Assembly: GCA_046153695.1 (NCBI GenBank)
Contig: JBJXEZ010000150.1
Coordinates: 1-8,373 of the forward strand
DNA: 8,373 bases
From: M3007 sp046153695
GTDB taxonomy: Bacteria; Bacteroidota; Bacteroidia; Chitinophagales; Saprospiraceae
Reading direction: 5' to 3'
The position numbers and the translations under genes were made by a program. Positions 5,877 to 8,373 of the stretch are shown in pieces; the stretch's first letter is position 1, and every line of letters begins with the position of its first letter. The notes under the pieces were generated by a model. The model saw nothing but the letters and a program-made list of their open reading frames with translations. It was not told the origin of the DNA and made no database searches.

Positions 5877-6971
5877 ATGAAAAAACTGCTTTTTTTCCTT
5901 TCCGTGTTCTTTTGGGCCGCTGCTGCCGATGCCCAGATTTTTTATTTGACTAACTTCAATGGGGGCTCCTTTCCCAGCGGCTGGTCCGTCACGGATTCCA
6001 GGATTCTCTTGTCCAACGAAGCGTCGAGTTCGGGCTATACCCCACCTCCGGCATCAGGCGGAAACAACGTACGTTTTGACGACTGCGCTCCAAGCCCGAG
6101 CACCATCTGGTTGATCGGGCAAGGAGTCATCAGCACAGTTGGGAAGACCAATATTCGAGTGGGTTTTGGTTGGAGGAAATCTTCCGCTTGGTCCAACGAT
6201 GTGGCATTTCAGTGGAGCAGTAATGGCACCAGTTGGAATACCCCTGATCCTGACGTGAGCAGCAACGGGGCAAGCGACACATGGCACAATGAGCATTACG
6301 ACCTCCTGAGTAGCGCTGATAACCAACCCAACCTGCGTTTCCGCTTCCGGTACACTACGTCGCTGAGCACAAACTGCACGGCTCCACCCAATTTCCGCAT
6401 TGACGACTTTGCGGTAGGCGAGAACTTCTCACTGCCTGTAGAAATGACCGATTTCAACGTTCGTGCGGTAAAAGGACAGGCTCACCTTACTTGGTCCACA
6501 GCTTCCGAAGCGGGCAATGCCTATTTCGCCATTGAACACAGTACAGACGGGTCTGACTTCATGGAAATCGGGCAGATAGCCGGAGTGGGCAGCACCCGCG
6601 AAAAGCACGACTACAGTTTTTGGGACAAAAACCCGGCACTGGGCATCAATTACTACCGCCTCAAGCAAGTTGACCTCGGTGGTGCTTTTGCCTTCGGGCC
6701 TATCCGAACGGTTGAGGTTGGGGGAACAGCCACTGTTCGGATTTTCCCGTCCCCAGTTCGCGACATACTTCGCGTGCAGGTTGCTGAACCAGGTTCTGAA
6801 AAATCTTCCTGGGAAATTTTTGATTTGACCGGACGGCTTCTCGCTCAAGGCAGCCTGGAGTCGGGTGTTGGAGAGGTCTCGATCCCCCTTCAACACTTTT
6901 TGCCCGGTATGTATTGGTGGCGAATGACCACTTCGCGGCAAACCTGGGTGCAGCCTTTTCAAAAAAAATGA
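5877..6971 (+). CDS. T9SS type A sorting domain secreted protein
   Basis: This encodes 364 residues. A signal peptide with probable cleavage after ADA (MKKLLFFLSVFFWAAAADA, 1-19) is followed by a beta-sandwich (about 20-183) with aromatic strands such as FQWSSNGTSW and FRIDDFAVG, similar in style to MAM or lectin-like jelly rolls. A FN3-like module begins at LPVEMTDFNV (186-195) and continues through LTWSTASE and YYRLKQVD, a very common unit just before type A sorting domains. The Por-type domain runs from about 287: RIFPSPVRDILRV (a variant of the usual YPNP motif), WEIFDLTGRLL, and LPGMYWWRM near the end. T9SS recognises this domain and usually attaches the cargo to the outer surface. The frame is open back to 5835, but the ATG at 5877 starts the signal peptide. 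It lies 106 bases after the type B gene. A TAGATTTG at 5830-5837 lacks a -33 box at the usual distance, so joint transcription is possible. No catalytic motif was recognised. Confidence 0.88.
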   Translation: MKKLLFFLSVFFWAAAADAQIFYLTNFNGGSFPSGWSVTDSRILLSNEASSSGYTPPPASGGNNVRFDDCAPSPSTIWLIGQGVISTVGKTNIRVGFGWRKSSAWSNDVAFQWSSNGTSWNTPDPDVSSNGASDTWHNEHYDLLSSADNQPNLRFRFRYTTSLSTNCTAPPNFRIDDFAVGENFSLPVEMTDFNVRAVKGQAHLTWSTASEAGNAYFAIEHSTDGSDFMEIGQIAGVGSTREKHDYSFWDKNPALGINYYRLKQVDLGGAFAFGPIRTVEVGGTATVRIFPSPVRDILRVQVAEPGSEKSSWEIFDLTGRLLAQGSLESGVGEVSIPLQHFLPGMYWWRMTTSRQTWVQPFQKK

Positions 6972-6995
6972 TTCCGCGCCAAATGATTTCCCCCT

Positions 6996-7013
6996 AAAAA
7001 ACAGGCAAGCCTG
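6996..7013 (-). terminator. Candidate minus-strand terminator
   Basis: On the minus strand CAGGC-TT-GCCTG (7013-7002) is followed directly by six Ts (7001-6996). The very small loop would force the inner pairs open, leaving a short stem. It could stop minus-strand transcripts that read past the amidase gene. No plus-strand T-run is present here. Confidence 0.3.
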
Positions 7014-7043
7014 CCGATAGGGTAGGGCTGCCATCAGAAAAAA

Positions 7044-7077
7044 ATACTTTCTTGTCAATTGACTTTCAGGAAAGTAT
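7044..7077. promoter_or_regulatory. Inverted repeat with central palindrome, possible operator
   Basis: ATACTTTC (7044-7051) is the exact reverse complement of GAAAGTAT (7070-7077). The 18-base spacer contains the perfect 10-base palindrome GTCAATTGAC (7054-7063). It lies about 30 bases upstream of the -33 box of the small-RNA promoter, a usual place for an activator or repressor site. No regulator is identified. Confidence 0.3.
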
Positions 7078-7107
7078 GAAATGAGGAAAAAAAATTATAA
7101 TGATTTG

Positions 7108-7140
7108 TTTGCACAGCAAAATAGCAAGGCTGTACATTTG
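7108..7140 (+). promoter_or_regulatory. Bacteroidota promoter driving the intergenic small RNA
   Basis: TTTG (7108-7111), exactly 21 bases, then TACATTTG (7133-7140). Both boxes match the Bacteroidota primary sigma consensus, making this the best promoter in the window. No plus-strand gene follows it before the terminator at 7302-7337. Confidence 0.7.
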
Positions 7141-7144
7141 TCCC

Positions 7145-7337
7145 GTTAGTTGAGGGCAATTGAGAAGGGGAAGAAAAAAAAATTACGGCACCTATTGCTT
7201 GTTAAGTTTTTTCGACGCATCTTTGCCCTAACGAATTGAAAAATCTGCGGATAATGATCCGCAATTAAGAATAGTTTTCATTTGGTTTTTTGGGGTTTAT
7301 TAGCCGCTGGACACGTAAGTGTTCTGGCGGCTTTTTT
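7145..7337 (+). ncRNA. Putative structured small RNA of about 190 nt, class unknown
   Basis: Between a consensus promoter and an intrinsic terminator lies about 190 bases with no open frame of note. CGTTAG (7144-7149) pairs with CTAACG (7228-7233), and GGCAA (7155-7159) with TTGCC (7223-7227), leaving a 5-base bulge. GAAAAAA (7173-7179) can pair with TTTTTTC (7207-7213). Together these make a rod with internal loops and a roughly 27-base apical region. A second hairpin, TGCGGAT-AATG-ATCCGCA (7246-7263), has seven perfect pairs, and the terminator hairpin follows. The closing stem, large asymmetric bubble and apical stem are the topology of 6S RNA, which binds RNA polymerase, but I cannot recognise the family from sequence. 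The tmRNA, SRP and RNase P hallmarks are absent. The start is inferred from the promoter. A trans-acting regulatory RNA is the alternative. Confidence 0.55.
7302..7337 (+). terminator. Strong intrinsic terminator of the small RNA
   Basis: AGCCGC (7302-7307) pairs with GCGGCT (7327-7332), and GGACAC (7309-7314) pairs with GTGTTC (7319-7324, one G-U) under a GTAA tetraloop, with a small 1x2 internal loop. Six Ts (7332-7337) follow. The minus strand has no T-run after the hairpin, so it acts only on plus-strand transcripts and is not the amidase terminator. Confidence 0.8.
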
Positions 7338-7342
7338 GTTTG

Positions 7343-8323
7343 TTATCCCAACGTCAAAAAAGTTTTTGACACCCAGCGTTCGTCCGTGCTGATCTTTGCC
7401 CAGTTTCCGTTTTCGGCATAGATGAAAACCTCCTCGTCTTTTTTGAGTGCAACCACTTTATTGAAGTTGGTGCCCGGGCCGCTGCGCACGTTGAGCGTGG
7501 AGGCGTTCACTGTGGCGCGTTGCACGTCCTGCACAAACCGGCTGGACGCCCACTCTTGTTTAGAGGCAGAAAGCCGGTACCAGCCCGATTTTTCTTCATA
7601 AATGCGCAGGATGGAGCCGAAAGGCGTAGCGTTGATCTTTTTGCCGGCGGCGGCGGGCTTGTCACGGATGTTCAGCCAGTCGCTGGTGACAGACCCGTAT
7701 TTCAAGACAGGCACCACGGGCGGGGGCACGGGTTTGCCTTGCAGCACGGCTTCAACCAACGGGTAGAAGTTTTTTTCTGCGTCAAGCACCTTGTTGCCGC
7801 CAAAAAACGCGGTGCCAGGGCAGCTCTTGGTGGAGCCGCTGCCGTCGGTACGCGAGCCATCGCGCAAGTCGAACCAGTGATGGTAAATCACCCGGGCAGA
7901 GTTGGCAGGCACGTTGTAGCGTCTGCAAAGGGCGGCCGTCACCCGAATGATGGCCTCTCGTTGCTCTAGTGTCATAGTGTCTCCGCCGGTGTCAAAATTC
8001 CCGATATTTTCAATGCACATGGCGTTGGGGTTAAACCCAAAAATGCAGGCAGGAGAAATTTCCAGCGTACGCCCGGTGACGATCATGCCGTCGGGGAAGA
8101 TGGAAAAGTGTTGGCCGATATCCATCCAGCCGTTCACATTTTTGTGAAAATTCTGCATGCTTCGTTGCAACTCAAAATGGTTGTTTCCCGTGAAATGTAC
8201 ATAGCTGGGTGACCATGTATGGTGCTCTTGCACATACAGAATCGTGCGCGTCACATTTTGTTGGTTAAGCCAGGTTTCAAATTCCTGGGGGGTGAGTAAA
8301 GTGAATCCAAATTTTTTTTTCAT
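7343..8323 (-). CDS. N-acetylmuramoyl-L-alanine amidase with two SH3-like domains
   Basis: This encodes 326 residues. Residues about 25-190 form an amidase_2/PGRP-type zinc domain. EHHTWSP (33-39) gives the first zinc histidine, YHHWFDL (147-153) the second, and SCPG (167-170) supplies the cysteine C168. CIENIGNFD (103-111) is the central beta-strand region. Such enzymes cut the bond between muramic acid and the L-alanine of the peptide stem. A proline-rich linker (198-206) leads to two bacterial SH3-like domains, about 207-264 (SDWLNIRDKP, GWYRL) and 270-325 (STLNVRSGPGTNF, NWAKI), usual cell-wall binding modules. The ATG at 8323 was chosen; a TTG at 8350 would add nine residues without a signal. 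No signal peptide, lipobox or T9SS domain is visible, unusual for a wall enzyme. Only 50 bases upstream are in the window, with a weak promoter-like CATATTTG (8365-8358). It could be a recycling enzyme, lysin-like or secreted by another route. Confidence 0.9.
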   Translation of the reverse strand: MKKKFGFTLLTPQEFETWLNQQNVTRTILYVQEHHTWSPSYVHFTGNNHFELQRSMQNFHKNVNGWMDIGQHFSIFPDGMIVTGRTLEISPACIFGFNPNAMCIENIGNFDTGGDTMTLEQREAIIRVTAALCRRYNVPANSARVIYHHWFDLRDGSRTDGSGSTKSCPGTAFFGGNKVLDAEKNFYPLVEAVLQGKPVPPPVVPVLKYGSVTSDWLNIRDKPAAAGKKINATPFGSILRIYEEKSGWYRLSASKQEWASSRFVQDVQRATVNASTLNVRSGPGTNFNKVVALKKDEEVFIYAENGNWAKISTDERWVSKTFLTLG

Positions 8324-8373
8324 GCGTGTGTGCGATTGGTGACGGATCAACGAGCGCCAAATATGGGGAAATT

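Noticed and set aside
7010..7027. CCTGCC/GGTAGG hairpin as terminator of the type A cargo gene
   Set aside because: No T-run follows on the plus strand, so it is not a convincing intrinsic terminator in that direction.
7141..7340. tmRNA, SRP RNA or RNase P RNA
   Set aside because: No tRNA-like end, no SRP GGAAGGAAGC-type loop and no GAGGAAAGTCC-type motif were found.
1..8373. CRISPR array, tRNA, rRNA, IS element or prophage
   Set aside because: No regularly spaced repeats, cloverleaf, rRNA segment, transposase or phage structural gene was seen on either strand.

Overview
The window reads as chromosomal DNA of a member of the Bacteroidota, probably the Saprospiria/Chitinophagia side of the phylum. 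The evidence is two neighbouring secreted proteins with type IX secretion (T9SS) C-terminal signals of both known kinds (type B gliding-type and type A Por-type), a bacterial geranylgeranylglyceryl phosphate synthase of the sort known from Bacteroidota, repeated promoter-like TAnnTTTG elements, and no strong Shine-Dalgarno sequences. The closer assignment is inference. I see no phage, transposase, integrase, CRISPR array, tRNA or rRNA.

Layout. Bases 1-365 carry no convincing gene. They hold a GC-rich inverted repeat, a minus-strand open frame that may be a gene remnant or interspersed repeat, and a 64-base hairpin that would end minus-strand transcription. A small four-helix membrane protein follows on the minus strand (366-776). 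A 249-base divergent intergenic region carries a promoter-like element in each direction. On the plus strand come a MoxR-type AAA+ ATPase (1026-2111) and, 4 bases after its stop, a geranylgeranylglyceryl phosphate synthase (2116-2862), which look like one operon. A 160-base spacer with a nested hairpin and a new promoter leads to a 915-residue T9SS type B secreted multidomain protein (3023-5770), then a 364-residue T9SS type A secreted protein (5877-6971). A 371-base AT-rich intergenic region (6972-7342) contains what looks like a complete small-RNA unit: promoter, structured body and strong plus-strand terminator. The window closes with a minus-strand zinc amidase carrying two SH3-like domains (7343-8323).

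How the parts fit. The two T9SS cargo proteins are surface or extracellular beta-sandwich proteins. The ATPase/lipid-synthase pair is cytoplasmic; its co-transcription is suggested by spacing, but a functional link is unproven. The amidase acts on peptidoglycan but has no visible export signal. Four promoter-like elements (minus-strand membrane gene, MoxR gene, type B gene, small RNA) share the same geometry, TTTG or TTAG, exactly 21 bases, then TAC[AT][TC]TTG, which is good internal evidence that they are real.

The most interesting item is the apparent stand-alone small RNA at about 7145-7337. It has long-range pairing that makes a rod with internal bubbles, a second perfect hairpin and an intrinsic terminator, and it matches no class that I can name with confidence. 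A 6S-like RNA is the leading idea.
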